From positions 1 through 5,690 of the forward strand of contig QIGA01000244.1 of the NCBI GenBank assembly GCA_003229915.1: a stretch of DNA of 5,690 bases, written 5' to 3'. Below the pieces are notes generated by a model, which had not been told where the DNA came from, made no database searches, and saw only the letters and a program-made list of their open reading frames with translations. Of the stretch, positions 5,314 through 5,690 are shown piece after piece. This DNA comes from Chloroflexota bacterium (GTDB lineage: Bacteria; Chloroflexota; Dehalococcoidia; SZUA-161). Positions within the stretch are counted from its first letter, which is position 1; each line of letters starts with the position of its first letter. A program made the translations under genes and the position numbers.

Positions 5314-5690
5314 ATGGACTTCGCCCTTAGTGAAGAGCAGGAGATGCTGAGGAAGTCAGCGCGCGATTTCCTCAGAGCGTGGTGTCCTAAATCACTGGTC
5401 AGGGAGATCGAGGCCAGCGATCTGGGCTACTCTCCCGAAATGTGGCAGAAGATGGCAGGTCTAGGATGGATAGGCCTGATACTGCCGGAAGAGTACGGCG
5501 GAGCTGGGTTCAACCTGCTTGACCTGGCGGTGCTCTTCGAGGAGTTTGGGCGTGCTGCTGCGCCAGGCCCGATGTTCAGTACCATAGCTATGGGGGCGCT
5601 TCCCATCCTCGAATTCGGAACAGAGGAGCAGAGAAAGGCATTGCTGCCCAGAGTGGCATCGGGGGAGTTGATTCTGACTATGGCGATGGC
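5314..5690 (+). CDS. acyl-CoA dehydrogenase, N-terminal part (runs off the window)
   Basis: The frame from the ATG at 5314 stays open to the right edge, giving about 125 residues of an acyl-CoA dehydrogenase whose remaining two thirds are not present. It begins MDFALSEEQEMLRKSARDFL, typical of the family, and continues with WQKMAGLGWIGLILPEEYGG, an LLDLAVLFEEFGRA helix and FGTEEQRKALLPRVASGE, the standard end of the N-terminal helical domain. The FAD-binding and catalytic regions are missing, so activity cannot be judged. It starts 2 bases after the DUF35 stop, with only a weak ribosome site (GGTGA at 5302-5306), which suggests translational coupling. With the dehydrogenase at 890 it could form a mixed complex like the FadE28-FadE29 type, in which only one subunit carries the base. 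Confidence 0.92.
   Translation, partial: MDFALSEEQEMLRKSARDFLRAWCPKSLVREIEASDLGYSPEMWQKMAGLGWIGLILPEEYGGAGFNLLDLAVLFEEFGRAAAPGPMFSTIAMGALPILEFGTEEQRKALLPRVASGELILTMAM

Overview
The window reads as one plus-strand gene cluster for breaking down a CoA-linked, probably branched, acyl chain. A MarR-type regulator comes first, followed by an acyl-CoA dehydrogenase, three hotdog-fold (MaoC-like) proteins, a thiolase-fold protein of the SCP-x/Ltp2 type, a small DUF35 zinc-ribbon/OB-fold protein, and the 5' part of a second acyl-CoA dehydrogenase that runs off the right edge. No tRNA, rRNA, CRISPR array or transposase gene was seen. The only repeat-like element is a perfect 34-bp palindrome at the extreme left.

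Layout: positions 1-356 are non-coding. They hold the palindrome (2-35) and, around 217-264, an AT-rich stretch with a possible promoter and inverted repeats that could be the operator of the regulator. From 357 onward the genes are packed with gaps of 2 to 38 bases, mostly behind clear purine-rich Shine-Dalgarno sites. This looks like a single operon, possibly with a further promoter before 890.

How the genes may work together: the gene set matches, family by family, the last steps of steroid side-chain removal encoded by the actinobacterial igr operon. There, FadE28-FadE29 dehydrogenates the side chain, ChsH1-ChsH2 hydrates it, and Ltp2 with the DUF35 domain of ChsH2 performs a retro-aldol cleavage. 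Here dehydrogenation would be done by the two dehydrogenases, hydration by the hotdog proteins (only the third keeps an Asp/His pair), and C-C cleavage by the Ltp2-like protein with the DUF35 protein. Differences from the igr layout are that DUF35 is a separate gene, the ChsH2-like hotdog protein is present as two tandem paralogues, and the first paralogue lacks 11 residues over the usual active-site motif. No P450 or steroid-ring gene is visible, so the real substrate is unknown.

Organism: a bacterium of moderate GC, with strong Shine-Dalgarno sites and no actinobacterial codon bias. I would guess an uncultured or anaerobic lineage such as Desulfobacterota or Chloroflexota, but the sequence does not settle it.
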